A DNA stretch of 64,000 nucleotides from Dama dama. Lineage: Eukaryota; Chordata; Mammalia; Artiodactyla; Cervidae. Shown piece by piece: positions 43,289 to 54,713 of this stretch. Position 1 is the stretch's first letter. Each line of letters opens with the position of its first letter. The position numbers and the translations under genes were made by a program. The DNA lies in NCBI RefSeq assembly GCF_033118175.1, contig NC_083685.1, positions 127,344,501 to 127,408,500 of the forward strand, written 5' to 3'. The notes beneath the pieces were generated by a model. The model was not told where the DNA came from. It searched no databases and saw only the letters and a program-made list of their open reading frames with translations.

Positions 43289-43526
43289 GCTCCGTGAGAT
43301 CCTACTTTCGATTCTTCTGTGTATATACCCAAAGGTGGGATTGCTGTACCACGTGAGAATTGCTTTTTTAGTTTTTTGGAGCACATTGTCACGGTGTATT
43401 TCGTCTGCTGTTTAATGGAGGAGTGCTTCCCGGAGGAGTGTAGACCCCCATAGGCCTCCAGGGCCCTCCCTGACCGTGACCAGGGTGTGCAGGGGGTGTG
43501 CATCCGACCTTGACCTTCCCGGTGCT

Positions 43527-43972
43527 CAGTTCAGTTCAGTCGCTCAGTCGTGTCCGACTCTCTGCGACCCCATGAATTGCAGCACTCCAGGCCTCCTTGT
43601 CCATCACCACCTCCTGGAATTTACCCAAACTCCTGTCCGTCAAGTCGGTGATGCCATCCAGCCATCCCATCCTCTGTCGTCCCCTTCTCCTCCTGCCCCC
43701 AATCCTCCCCAGCATCAGGGTCTTTTCCAGTGAGTCAGCTCTTCTCATGAGGTGGCCAAAGTATTGAAGTTTCAGCTTCAGCATCAGTCCTTCCAATGAA
43801 CACCCAGGACTGATCTCCTTTAGGATGGGCTGGTTGGATCTCCTTGCAGCCCAAGGGACTCTCAAGAGTCTTCTCCAACACCACAGTTCAAAAGCATCAA
43901 TTCTTCGGTGCTCAGCTTTCTTCACCGTCCAACTCTCACATCCATACATGACCACTGGAGAAACCATACCCA
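43527..43972 (-). mobile_element. BovB LINE 3' end with reverse-transcriptase C-terminal remnant
   Basis: Reverse copy from the CAGTT tail to 'catgaccactggagaaacca'. The minus-strand open frame (43536-44099) includes the BovB residues MYGCESWTVKKAEH and LMLKLKLQYFGHLM and runs on into flanking DNA upstream. 5'-truncated, so not functional. Confidence 0.92.
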
Positions 43973-44117
43973 GTGCTAGGCCCCCAGTAATGGAGTCGCA
44001 GCTCCTGGAGCCAACATCCCAGTGCTCAGGATGGGCAGTGAGACCTTTTACGATGTTGCCGGCCTCGTTTCCCACAATGCTTTGGGGGTCAGTTTTCAAG
44101 CCTTTGTGACGTTTTGT

Positions 44118-44825
44118 TAGTGTGTAGTGGGTTGGGGAATTATGTTTATCTTGTATCCTGAAGCTTTACTGAACTCATTTATAGCTCCAATGATTATTTT
44201 GTGGGTTGCTTTGCATCTTCTGTATAGAAACGAATGTTATTTTCATATAGGGAGAGTTTTACTTTTTCCTTTCCAATACAGAAGCCTCAATGACTTTTTG
44301 AAAAATTGAATTTCTGGCTAGAACCTCCAGTATAGTGTTGAATAGAAGCAGTAAATGTGAGCATTCTTGTCTTATTCATGTTCTTAAGAAGAAAGCTTTC
44401 AGTCTTTCCAAGTAAGTACGTGGTATGCTTTTAGCTGTGGGTTTTTCATAGATGCTGTATGTTAGGTCAAGAAAGGTCCCTTCTGTTCCTTGTTTGCTGA
44501 GGGTTTTTTTGTTTTTGTTTTTTTGTCATGAAACAGTGTAGGATTCCATCAAATGCTTTTTCAGTATCTATTGAGATAATTATTTGTTTTTCATTGTTTT
44601 ATCCTGTTGGTATGGAATATTGCACTGGTTTTCAGATGTTAAACCAAGCTTGCATTCCAGGGATAAATCTCTCTTGGTTATGACATACAGCCTCTTTTTA
44701 TATATTGCAGGATTTGATTTAGTTGAGGAGTTTTGCATCTATATTTGTAGGAGGTATTGGTCTTTAGTTTTATTTTGTTGTGATGTCCTTGTCTGGTTTT
44801 GGCGTCAGGCTAAGGCTTGGAGTCC
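44118..44825 (-). mobile_element. L1 ORF2 fragment
   Basis: Reverse L1 ORF2 text: 'tctggctagaacctccagta', 'gaggattccatcaa'-like 'gtaggattccatcaaatgct', 'cttgcattccagggataaat', 'tttgcatctatatttgtagg'. Many stops and indels; a dead internal piece. Confidence 0.85.
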
Positions 44826-44829
44826 AATT

Positions 44830-46275
44830 AGGCATAAGAGATGAGAACAGCTGGAAAAGCTCCCGGTCTTTTGGATTTGCACAGCCCGATGTTAGGGCCT
44901 CTCATGGAGACGGAGGTCCCCAGCGGGGAAACGAGCCTGCCGAGCTGGGTCAGTGAGTCAAGAACAGACTATGGGAACCCTCTGGGTCTTCCTGCTGTGG
45001 TCCTGCTGACCCAGCAGTTGCTGATGAGCATTAGAGTAAAGCGTGGTTCACGACCCACACCTTCCCTGGGATAACTGGCCGGCCTGTCATTTCCCTTGAA
45101 ACTCTCCCCTCTGTGAATAACGTAGGGGTGGTTCTTGCTGTTTTCCATGCATGGACAGTGTTGAAGTGAGAGTTGTTGTCAGACCCCGCCCCCGTGCCGG
45201 GCTCCTGCCTTGACCCCCAGTTTCTGACCTGGGCTTTAAGTCTCTGGCTGTGAGTTCTTTCAGCCTGCGTTGTGACCCTATTGCATTCCTGGTCTATGGG
45301 TACAGGAGCCCTCATCCTTCCGGCTCTCCCTGGATGCCGGCCTCCAGGCTCTGCTGGCACCTTCTGCATGCTTGAACCTGCTTCTTCTCTGCCTTTACCT
45401 TTGCGTGGACTCTTCAGACTGTCTCGTCTGCGTAAATTTCCAGCAGCTCCTCTGTCCTTCCTGCTTGGTGCTGCCTTTCCCCATTGCCCCTTATCTGCAG
45501 GATCTTGACTTTTGTTTCCCTGCCCACGCTTCCCTCTTCTCACATGTTGTCCTAATACCCGCTGACCTCACCCCTCCCCGCTACTCTTACAATGTCTGGT
45601 CTGCCCATATTTTTGGTCCTGGCTCTCCCTGGCCTGTTCCATCCTGCTGATGATAATATCGCAACTGCGACCCATGGTATTGACTTTCAAGGTAAAAATT
45701 CAGTTCGTCTCCCTCTGTGGTTTAGCTAAATACGTGAAAGTGTATGCTTTGACCGAGGGTCTTTGTCAAGAGTAACAAGGAAGTGTGCTCCTTTCCAGGG
45801 GAGGATTACCTTTAAGCTCTCTGGAAGGTTCCTTGTATCTCCCCCAAAGCACTGGAAACCTTTCAAAGCAGACCAAAAACTCAAGCCTCAAAAATCACAA
45901 ACCCTGTTTTCTGGTACGGCCATATCCAGAATTTTTAGCTGGTCCTAATTGCTGCAATTCATGGGGTCACAAAGAGTCGGACACGACTGAGTGACTGAAC
46001 GGAATCTATCAAAAGTTCTTTCCATATTACCTTTTACATGACTTGATTTAAAAAATGAGGTGGGGAAAACGATATACTTTGAGGATATCTTTTGGCCATG
46101 CTTAAGAAGAATGGATAAAAAGAGATTTCCAGCCTGAACTTTGATTTTTTCTTGAAACTCTAGTCCAACATCATAGACTTTTCCTTCCTCTCGTGTTCTT
46201 TTCGGTAGACAGAAAATGAACCAAGACTTCATAAGGATGTATCACAACAAGCTTGCATGCTAGTACGGGTGTCGG
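44830..46275. other. Unique sequence; short BovB 3' end at 45951-46003
   Basis: 45951-46003 is a 50-base BovB/BovA end in forward orientation ('acaaagagtcggacacgact'). The rest shows no recognised repeat and no accepted exon. Confidence 0.45.
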
Positions 46276-46490
46276 GGGGAAGGCTTCCCGGTGGCTCAGA
46301 CGGTAAAGAATCTGCCTGCAATTCAGGAGACACGAGATCCATCCCAGAGTTGGGAAGATCCTCTGGAGAAGGGAATGGCAACCCACTCCACTTATTCTTG
46401 CCTGGAGAATTCCATGAACAGAGGAGCCTGGCAGGCTACAATTCAAAGGGCCACAAAGAGTTGGACATGACTGAGCAACTAACTCTTTCA
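46276..46490 (+). mobile_element. Bov-tA SINE
   Basis: Full forward copy from 'ggcttcccggtggctcagac' to 'actgagcaactaactctttc'. It faces the Bov-A2 that starts 13 bases later. Confidence 0.92.
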
Positions 46491-46502
46491 CGCTGGTGTG
46501 AA

Positions 46503-46785
46503 TGTGCTGCTGCTGCTGCGGCTAAGTCACTTCAGTCGTGTCCGACTCTGTGCGACCTCATAGAGGCAGCCCACCAGGCTCCCCCGTCCCTGGGATTCTC
46601 CAGGCAAGAACACCCGAGTGGGTTGCCATTTCCTTCTCCAATGCATGAAAGTGAAAAGTGCAAGTGAAGTCGCTCAGTGGTGTCTGACTCTTAGTGACCT
46701 CATGGACTGCAGCTTACCAGGCTCCTCTGTCCATGGGATTTTCTAGGCAAGAGGACTGGAGTGGGGTGCCGTTGCCTTCTCCAGT
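46503..46785 (-). mobile_element. Bov-A2 SINE (dimer)
   Basis: Reverse Bov-A2: a GCT repeat tail, first BovA monomer to about 46642, a linker with 'gcatgaaagtgaaaagtgca', second monomer to 46785. Confidence 0.92.
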
Positions 46786-46789
46786 GGAT

Positions 46790-48000
46790 GTGCTAAGGGG
46801 GCTGATTGGGGATTTGCGCGTCTTATAAATGGAAACAGTGATGTCTTAAGAGTTGTTTGAAGACATGTGAGTATTTCCTCTGTCTTTCTCTTCCTTGAGG
46901 GATTCCTCACAGATTTCTGGTCTACCCCACAGCATCACCCACATCACTCGGGACACACCCCCGTTGTTTTACATGTAATCAAAATAACAAAAGTATTAAT
47001 GATATCATTTGTGTTCTCTTCTTTTGTGCTGACTCGTGGAAATCTGGTGAAGACTTTCCACTTACAGCCCATTTCAGTTTGGATGTACTGTGTACCCAGC
47101 GCTCAGCAGGCACGCGTGGCTCATGGCCGTGACGTTATGTAGTGTAGCTCTCGAGCCGTGGTTCTAAACCTTGGCTGTGCGATGGAATCACACTGGTTTC
47201 CAAGTTCTCCTCTGCAGTAATTCTGATTTAATTGGACTTGGCTTCTCAGACTGAGGATCCTTTTGGGTTAAGAACCTCTGGTCTACAGGGCACACTCTCC
47301 TGGGAAAGTCTGACCAGACCTCTCTTTCCCTCCATCACCATGAGCCTCACATTGTAAACAGAAATTAAGCAAGCTGTAACTTGGGTCACGGGTGGAAGAA
47401 AAACAGAAACAGGATGGTATTAAATTCTGCCTGACAGGCAAGAGTGAACAAGCTGGATTCAGTTGTCTTCTCTGGGTCTGTTTACCAACAGACTCGGTAA
47501 TTATTTGTTCTGCCCCTGCCCTCGAAGCTTGCAATGTGTTTCTTGTTCCCTGAGAGCTGGGAATCATTTAGGAACTTTGCAGATTTGGCAAGATTTCCCC
47601 GTCTCTGTTCCATCAGGAGCTTCTAGTGGGAACGAAAGCGTTCCAGGAGGAATCCTGGCTCCTGGAGAGAACAGCAGGGGCACATGAGACAGGAAGCCAT
47701 GGATGCCGTGACTTCTGCAGACCCCATTTTCCTCCACCCTAGACAAGCGAACTCTCCTCCACAAATAAAAACCAGTCCAGACAAACCACAGAGACTCAGG
47801 TTTCGAAAGGCATCCAAAAAAGATTGTTTCAGGGAAGTGGACAAATGAGGCGTGAGTAATTCAATCAGCAGGAAAACAAACATTAGGAGGCCCCTCATCT
47901 GAAACCCAGGGTGTCAGCAGGCAGCTGTTTGCCGTGGACAGCACAGAGCTGGGAGCCATTCGCCTTGGGGAGCAGAAGATTGCTGAGGGTTTTCTGTTGT
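46790..48000. other. Mostly unique; MER5-type element at 47150-47283
   Basis: No exon layout accepted. An acceptor-free donor-like site lies on the minus strand at about 47060. Confidence 0.4.
47150..47283 (+). repeat. MER5A-type DNA transposon
   Basis: 'gccgtggttctaaaccttgg', 'gatggaatcacactgg', 'attctgatttaattgg' and 'ggttaagaacc' are MER5A landmarks in order. The terminal inverted ends are partly preserved. Confidence 0.65.
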
Positions 48001-48002
48001 TA

Positions 48003-48303
48003 CTGTTCAGTGGCTCAGTCGTGTCCAACTCTTTGCGACCTCATGAACTAGAGCACACCAGGTTTCCCTGTCCTTTACTGTCTTCCAGAGTTTGCTCAAA
48101 CTCACATCCACTGAGTCGATAATGCCATCCAACCATCTCATCCTCTGCCATCCCCTTCTCCTCCTGCCCTCAATCTTTCCCAGCATCAGGGTCTTTTCCA
48201 GTGAGTTGGCTCTTCGCATCAGGTGGCCAGAGTTTCAGCATCAGTCCTTCCAATGAATATTCTGGGTTGATTTCCTTTAGGATTGACTGGTTTGATCTTG
48301 CTA
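48003..48303 (-). mobile_element. BovB LINE 3' end
   Basis: Reverse copy from 'ttcagtggctcagtcgtgtc' to 'ggattgactggtttgatctt', with a short internal deletion before 'gtttcagcatcagtccttcc'. Confidence 0.88.
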
Positions 48304-48397
48304 TATGAGGGTTTCCCAGGGGCTATGAAATTAGAGAAGAATATACAGAGAATAGAATCATTGGGCGGAAGTGACGCTTGATTTCTACTCTGTTTGA

Positions 48398-48608
48398 AAG
48401 TGAAAGTGAAGTCGCTCAGTCATGTCCGACTCTTTGCAACCCCATGGACTGTAGCCTACCAGGCTTCTCAGTCCATGGGATTCTCCAGGCAAGAGTACTG
48501 GAGTGGGTTGCCATTTCCTTCTCCAGGGGATCTTCCCGAGCCAGGGATCGAACCCGCGTCTCCCACATTGTAGGCAGACGCTTTACCCTCTGAGCCACCA
48601 AGGAAGCT
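48398..48608 (-). mobile_element. Bov-tA SINE
   Basis: Full reverse copy with GAAAGT tail repeats at the left, head 'gagccaccaaggaagc' at the right. Little diverged. Confidence 0.93.
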
Positions 48609-48609
48609 T

Positions 48610-49058
48610 GGGTGTCCTCAATCCAGAATTCATAAAGAGCAGCTGCTCCAAGTAGAAGCTTTTTGCTGTAGTGAAATGTGCCTGGGAAGATGCTTTTAGT
48701 CTAGCCTTTGTCAGTGAACTGGGTAGCCCTCCATCTGCTAAGATGCTAAACCCTTTGTGTTGACCTTTATGTAGAGGAGATGGGCCAACCCGTGCACTCT
48801 TATCCATCCAACCTGTCACCCAGAGTCAATAGTTGCAGATGCCTAGCTGGTGTCAGTCAGTCAGTCGTGTCCAACCCTGAGCTGTTGTCACGGGTACCAT
48901 GTGTCCAAGGATGGGAGAGTTGATGTGTAACTCTCACAGGAACAAATTCTGCGAATTAACTGATGACATTCACAGGTAATCTACTGCTCCTTTCAAAGTG
49001 GCTCCTATAAAGTCAACCTCATTTCTTTCCCATGCTGTCCTATAGTTTATGGCCCTGC
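48610..49058. other. Unique sequence with tiny BovB tail
   Basis: About 20 bases at 48857-48876 (CAGT units plus CGTGTCCAAC) are a BovB 3' end scrap. Otherwise nothing recognised. Confidence 0.4.
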
Positions 49059-49274
49059 AGTGCTCAGGCACTGAGTCGCGTCTGACTCTTTGCAACCCCA
49101 TGGACTGTAGCCCTCGAGCTCTTCTGTCTCGGGGATCTCCCAAGCAAGAATACTGGAGTGGGTTTCCATTTCCTCCTCCAGGGGATCTTCCCAACCCAGG
49201 GATCGAACCTGTGTCTCCTGCGTCTCCTGCATCGCGGGTGGATTTTTTTACCACTGAGCCACCAGGGAAGCCCC
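49059..49274 (-). mobile_element. Bov-tA SINE
   Basis: Full reverse copy from 'gtgctcaggcactgagtcgc' to 'gagccaccagggaagcccc'. Confidence 0.9.
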
Positions 49275-49389
49275 CTCTTACAGTTTACATTCTCCTTTTA
49301 GGTAAAGCTGTGGGGAGAGGAAGCAGGGTCTCAATGAGCAGGCTTTTCCTCACTCTGTTCCCAGCCAAACTTTGAGTAAGATATTTTTA

Positions 49390-49870
49390 GTTTTCACTTA
49401 AATCATTTGCAAGAAACAGAAGCACAATTCATATCATCATCTTAAACTGAAAAGAGAATTTACTGATTCACAGAACTGAAGACTCCAGGAACCGGACTTC
49501 TGGACCAGTTGTATCCAGGACCACAAATTGTAACGTCAGGCCCCTGCTCATTTTTCCTCTGCCTCAATCTCTGTCTCCTTCAGTGCTGGCTTGATTCTCA
49601 GGGTCTCCCTGGTGGCAAGACGGCTTCCGGCTGACGGCTCCAGTGCTGGGTCCTCCCAGGCTCGGGTCCAACAGAGATTGTCCATCTCTTCTCAGTTGCT
49701 CCCTTGGGGTCTGGCTAGACCAGCTGATGTCACATACTCCCCACTTGAACCAATTCCTGGGGCTTGAAGGATGGAATTGCTCCCGTTGTCCAGAGTTGGA
49801 TCTCAGTCTGCTTTCTGGAGGTTGTGGCGCCTCTGCCGAACCCTGTGGGCTGAGAGGGGTCTTTTGGTGA
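49390..49870. repeat. Old interspersed repeat, family unassigned
   Basis: 'gagaatttactgattcacag', 'aagactccaggaac', 'gtggcaagacggcttccggc' and 'cacttgaaccaattcctggg' are landmarks of a common old mammalian element in consistent order. Confidence 0.45.
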
Positions 49871-50064
49871 CAGCATCATTGGGTTCCTAGAGACAACCAT
49901 CAAATTCAGAGCCTTGCAGGACCCATTGGAGATCGTGTTGAGGAAAAGCCCTTGGTAAACTGGCCAGCACTTTGCAAACGCATAGTTCCTCAGGATCTGT
50001 GATTTTAGTTGCTTCCTTTACTTCTTTAGTCTGAATGCTGAAAACCTGGGGAGTTACTCTCCAG

Positions 50065-50310
50065 AGAGATGGCTCAGCACAGTGTTAGGAACATGAACTC
50101 CGAAACCAGCCTTCTGAGCCCAGGTCTGGGCTCTGCCACTGATGAGCTGTGTGGCCTTGAATAAGTTACCTGACATCTCTGTGCCTTGGTTTCACCATCT
50201 GTAAACTGAGGATGATAAGATGGACTTCCTTGTATTAAGGTTAACACGTGTCAGTTGCTGAGAACAGTGTCATGCACGGGGCAGGTACTTCATGGTAAAA
50301 ATAAAAGCTT
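50065..50310 (+). repeat. MIR SINE, nearly complete
   Basis: 'gggctctgccactgatgagc', 'gtgtggccttgaataagtta', 'ctgtgccttggtttcaccat', 'gtaaactgaggatgataaga' and a 3' end 'gaacagtgtcatgcacgggg' are all in MIR order. Confidence 0.88.
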
Positions 50311-50426
50311 TGGGATCATCCAGCAGATAAAACTCTTGAGTCTCCTAATGAGGTGCTGAGGTGGAAGGTAGCTAAACTTCTCCTACATTCATTCAGGGTC
50401 GTGGTCTCTAAAAACGCAGTCCGGGG

Positions 50427-50695
50427 ATTTCCCTGGTGGTCCAGTGGATAAGAATCCACCTGCCACTGCAGGGGACACGGGTTGGATCCTGGTCCAGGGG
50501 GGTCCCACTTGCCGAGGGGCAGCTAAGCCGGCGCTCCCCGACTGCTGCAGCCCATGCATCTGTAGTCCGTGCTCCTCAATGAGAAGTCCCTGCAACGAGA
50601 AGCCCGTGCACCGCAGCGAAGACCCCTGCTCGCTGTAACTAGAGAAGGCTCGCACACAGCACCAAAGACCCAGCACAGCCAAAAATAAAAAGAAC
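50427..50695 (+). mobile_element. CHR-type SINE
   Basis: Full forward copy: head 'ggatttccctggtggtccag', body with 'gcaacgagaagcccgtgcac', tail 'acccagcacagccaaaaata'. Confidence 0.92.
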
Positions 50696-50743
50696 AAGAG
50701 AAGCAACCCTGGGTCCATCTTGTTTCGCCAAGGAATGTTCCCA

Positions 50744-50960
50744 CATGCGGCTGTGGCTGCTTAGTCGCTCGGTCGTGTCCGAGTCTCTGCGACCTCCGGG
50801 ACTGCAGCCCGCCAGGCTCCTCTGTCCTTGGGATTCTCCAAACAAGCATACTGGAGTGGTGGCCATTCCCTTCTCCGGGGGATCTTGCCCACCCAGGGAT
50901 CGAACCTGGGTCTCCTGCTTGGCAGGCAGACTGTTTACTGCCGAGCCTCCTGGGAAGCCC
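50744..50960 (-). mobile_element. Bov-tA SINE
   Basis: Full reverse copy from 'cggctgtggctgcttagtcg' to 'gagcctcctgggaagccc'. Confidence 0.9.
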
Positions 50961-50964
50961 TACA

Positions 50965-51769
50965 GGTTTCTGAGAAGGATTTAAAGACTGGATCTGCCCA
51001 CTTCTCAGTTTGGCCTTAGAAAAACAACTTCAGGGCTTCAACACAGTGGTTCAGAACCAGAAAATCTTACTGTGTATGCTTCACGGGCCTGCTGTCAAGA
51101 CGAAGAATGTGGGTGACATGCGTGGAGCCCTGTGCGGGCAGAGATGGCCAGAGGGTCTCCCCCTTTGGGGTGGCCCCGCGGCATTACCTCCGCCCTGGAG
51201 AGACAATGCCCCTTCACACTTGCTCCTCTGCCTGTTTGTATTCTTCCTACAAGTTCCCCATCTCTTGCCCCCAGAGACCGGCTGCCATTAAAAGGCCATC
51301 GGCTCTGCACCTCCTGACGTGGCTATAAAGTGTCTGCAGGTTGGAACTTGAGTCTGGAGGGATGTGACTTCGATACGCAGCATTCATCTTGTGGTTTCTG
51401 TCCGTCCTGGAGCACAGATGCAGCAGGAACGCTGGTCCCATGGGCGGGACTTTTTACCACCTTCTGGTTTGGAAAGGATCCACTCCTGGTGGAAACCCCC
51501 TCACACTGCAGGAAAAGCCTCCGAAATCAGCCCGCGTGGGAGGAAGAGGCAGAAGGATGGGGCAGGGAGGAGCCACAGCTCTGGCGCCTGATGCCGGGCG
51601 GTGACGGAGCTCTGGAAGTCAAGCGGCCCGTTTAAGGCGTCTTTGTTCACCCCAGGCTCCCAGACCCACAAGGACAGCTGGAATCCGTTCTTAAAATCCC
51701 TCAGAAAGGAGAATCCGCATCCTCTTCCAGGCACCCTTCCTGCTTTTTCACTAAAGCCAGAACCCTGCA
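50965..51769. other. Unique sequence
   Basis: Overlapping chance frames on both strands; no repeat or exon recognised. Confidence 0.4.
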
Positions 51770-51955
51770 CTCTCGAGCTTTGGGACCGATCGTCTCTGTC
51801 GTGGGGGAGGGGGCGGTCCTGTCCATTGGCCTCTGCCCTGTATTGCTGGTGGAACCCCTCCCTGCAGTTGTGACGACCCAAGGTGTCTCCAGACATTGCT
51901 CAGCGTCTCCTGGGACGGGGACAGGTCACCCCGATTGAGAACCACTGTCCTAGGT
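51770..51955 (+). repeat. MER20-type DNA transposon
   Basis: 'gcagttgtgacgacccaagg', 'tgtctccagacattgctcag' and 'gattgagaaccactgtcc' are MER20 3' landmarks in order; the earlier 'tcctgtccattggcctctgc' fits the middle. Confidence 0.75.
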
Positions 51956-52000
51956 AGTTGATCCTTCAAATATTTGAAGTCCTACTACGTGCCCGTTATC

Positions 52001-52203
52001 GGGCTTCCCTGATGGCTCAGCTGGTAAAGAATCGGCCTGCAATGCAGGAGACCTGGGTTCCATCCCTGGATCGGGAAGATCCCCTGGAGAAGGGAATGGC
52101 AACCCACTCCAGCATCTTGCCTGGAGAATCCCAGGGACAGAGGAGCCTGGCAGGCTATAGTCCAGGGGGTCGCGAAGAGTTGGACAGGACTGAGTGGCTG
52201 ACA
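52001..52203 (+). mobile_element. Bov-tA SINE
   Basis: Full forward copy from 'gggcttccctgatggctcag' to 'ggactgagtggctgacacat'. Confidence 0.92.
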
Positions 52204-52204
52204 C

Positions 52205-52935
52205 ATACTGTGTCCGTGCTGGTTAAAGAAAAAGCAGGAGGCCCCTCACCTCAGATTCAGGAGAACAGAGTTAAAAATCGCTTGCAAGATCGTGGATTGG
52301 TGCATCCCGGGAAAGTCAGCGATCCATTGCACTGACAAGTGTCTGTGTTCCGTGAGCTGCATCACCCTGCGTCTTCCAGCGGGTCTCTCCCTCCCTGGCC
52401 CCGAGGTCTCCCAGCTTCGTTGCCCGTGAAAACCACCCTGCGCGCCCTCCCCCGTGGGAAAGAGAGCATCTCCGACCTCCCCTGGAGCCAATGTCAGAGG
52501 CTCAGCCAGCTTCCCCCGCGCCTGCCTCCCTCCAGGTGAAATTCCAAGCCTCTGCCCTCCTGGGAGGCATTGTGGGTCAGGCCAAAATCGTGCCAAACAT
52601 CTGGATGCGAACTGTAGGACGTGGCGAACGCTGCCCAAGCCTCCAAACTCGGCCCTCCTCGACCCCGATGGGATGTTCAAGGGGCCCTCCACCGTGTCAG
52701 GACAGCGGTGCTTGATTTGGGTCTTTGGGCTGCAAGGTCTGCTGTGGGTTGAGGGCTCCCTCTCTCCCTCTCTTGCCCCCGCATCAGCTCACTTTGATCC
52801 ATTTTCTGTGTCTCTTCTGCCAGGGTCCAAGAACCTGAGGGCAGAGGCTGTGCCATCCTGACCCGTCCCTCCCTCCCTGGCAACCCCCGGCCCCCACTTT
52901 GGTGGCATCATGTACCAGCTCAGAGACTGGTAAAT
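52205..52935. other. Unique sequence
   Basis: CpG-moderate; overlapping frames on both strands (up to 148 codons, minus strand 52246-52692) without a recognised domain. Confidence 0.4.
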
Positions 52936-53018
52936 ATCAGGTTGGCCCAAAGGTTCATTTAGCGTTTCCATAAGACTGTGCAGAAAACCCCACACAAGCT
53001 TTCTGGCCACCCCAGTAC
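52936..53018. mobile_element. Mariner-type MITE (bovine mariner-like)
   Basis: About 80 bases with imperfect inverted ends: 'caggttggcccaaaggttca' at the left and 'gctttctggccaccccagta' at the right, separated by 'gtttccataagactgtgcag'. This is the pattern of the short palindromic mariner element common in ruminants. Flanked by TA. Confidence 0.75.
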
Positions 53019-53044
53019 ACCTAGATGTCTGATGCTGCGTCTTT

Positions 53045-53160
53045 ATTGTTGTTTACTCACTCGGTCGTGTCTGACCCTTTGTGACCCCATGGGCTGTAGC
53101 CCTCCAGGCTCCTCTGAACATGAGATTTCTCAGGCAGGAATACTGGAGTGGGAAGCCATT
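53045..53160 (-). mobile_element. BovA body fragment
   Basis: Reverse body only: 'actcactcggtcgtgtctga' to 'atactggagtgggaagccat'. The head is missing. Confidence 0.8.
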
Positions 53161-53162
53161 CC

Positions 53163-53560
53163 AACAAAAAGATTCCAGCTATTCCCAGACTTGAGAAATG
53201 GATATATGTGACAGGCATTGATTCATACAGAACGGGAGACACGTTTGGGAAACAGGAGAACAGGGTGTCTGACGCAGAGCGGGTGCTGGGAGGTTTTCAG
53301 GTAAAGAGTCAGGATCGTAAGTGCAGAAGGTTAGGTAAGATGCTGTTAGATAAAAAGACATCTTCACTGCCCAAAGTGGAACCCTTTAGAGAGTGAAGGT
53401 AAACATCAAATGCACAGGTGAAGTTGGTGATAAATCAGGCAAGCTAGGAAATGCGTCTGCTTGCATTTCCTGCAAGGGAAGGACCTTGGCTTTGATTTGT
53501 GCTGTGATGGGAAATCATGGCCGGGTGTTCTGCTGGTTTCAAAGATTATGCTGCATATGC
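53163..53560. other. Unique sequence
   Basis: No repeat recognised. Donor-like GTAAAG and GTAAGA at 53302 and 53333 lie too close together to bound a normal exon. Confidence 0.4.
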
Positions 53561-53562
53561 GA

Positions 53563-53742
53563 GCGTGCTCAGTCGTGTCTGACTCATTGCAACCCCACGG
53601 ACTGTAGCCCACCAGGCTCCTTTGTCCGTGGGATTTCCCAGGCAGGAATACTGAAGTGTGTTGTTATTTCCTCCTCCAGGATCAAACCTAAGTCTCCTGC
53701 CTTGGCCGGTGGGTTCTTTACCACCACGCCACCAGGTATCAC
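53563..53742 (-). mobile_element. Bov-tA SINE (internally deleted)
   Basis: Reverse copy lacking the 'gggatcttcccaacccagg' segment. Head 'ttctttaccaccacgccacc' at right. Confidence 0.85.
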
Positions 53743-53744
53743 CT

Positions 53745-54540
53745 AGCATTTTGGATCCCCTGCAAACGTTACGGTTCCCAAGTGACTGTACTCACACCCT
53801 GAATGTTCGATGGAAATGCCTTTGTGATTCGGAGACTTAAAATCGCCTCTCCACCTGAGGAGAAATTATCCAGAAAATCCGAATCACTTTCCTTGTTTCA
53901 ACCGACCTCGCCAGAACAAGCACGGGGCGCCAAATAGGAACTCTCCATTAAAAAGAGGAGCGGACCCAAACCTCGCCCATCTCCTGGCAAAGAACTCAGC
54001 TCTGTGGTGGCATCTCACTCCTGGAAGGGGCACCAGGACTTGCTGACCTCAAACACAGGTGTTCACGTTCTTGACCTCCCGCCCCCTAGAGCTCCCGTCC
54101 TCCCAGAAACCCCGTATACGGATCCTTTTCTGTCTGGCCAAGGCTGAGCTGTCGGACTCCCTCGGGGGTTGTCCCCTGGACCGATTTTTAGGTGTGGGAC
54201 TCCATCAAAACCCAGATTCTGAAAATGCCCTCCTGAAGGACGTACATACACGGCAAGCCTGAAACCGGTGATTCCAAGATTTCAGTCGCCTGTGCCAGCT
54301 CAGAGGCGGCATGCCGGAGCAGTTAGCGGAGCCGCACAGAAGGCTTTTGTCCCCTGCTCCCCCCTGACACGTTCACAGCGCCAGCAGCCCCTGCCAGCCG
54401 CTGTCTCCTCGTCCCCAGAGACCTTTCAAAACAGGACAGACAGCTGTTTGTCCAGAGGGGTCACAGCAGGGCCCCAAGGCGACCAGTGGGTTGGAACCTC
54501 TCTGGAAATACCTCCCAGGGACAAGGGGCGGCTGTTATTA
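53745..54540. other. Unique sequence
   Basis: No repeats; 53820-54000 is AT/GC-mixed and repeat-free. No accepted exon. Confidence 0.4.
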
Positions 54541-54712
54541 AAGAGTCGTGTCTGACTCTGTGACCCCATGGAGTGTGGGCTGCCAGGCTTCTCTGTCCGT
54601 GAGATTCTCCAGGCAAGAATACCGGAGTGGGTTGCCATTTCCTCCTCCAGGGATCAAACCCATGTTTCTTGCGTCTCCTGCACTGGGAGGCAGATTCTTG
54701 ACCACCGTGCTA
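54541..54712 (-). mobile_element. Bov-tA SINE (partial)
   Basis: Reverse copy starting within the body ('gtcgtgtctgactctgtgac') and ending in a diverged head ('ttcttgaccaccgtgctacc'). Confidence 0.85.
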
Positions 54713-54713
54713 C

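Larger units (their letters stand above)
42258..43385 (-). mobile_element. Old L1 (L1M-type) interrupted three times
   Basis: Four colinear pieces of an old L1 3'UTR in reverse: 42258-42309; 42516-42780 ('ccagaacccttttcatctta', 'aacctcatataaaggggatc'); 43117-43216 ('tcctcaaggttcatccgtgt', 'ccttcctttttaaggctga'); and 43289-43385 ('tatacccaaaggtgggattg'). Three tRNA-type SINE pieces separate them. Confidence 0.8.

Noticed and set aside
43536..44099. 187-codon minus-strand open frame
   Set aside because: BovB reverse-transcriptase remnant plus flanking DNA.
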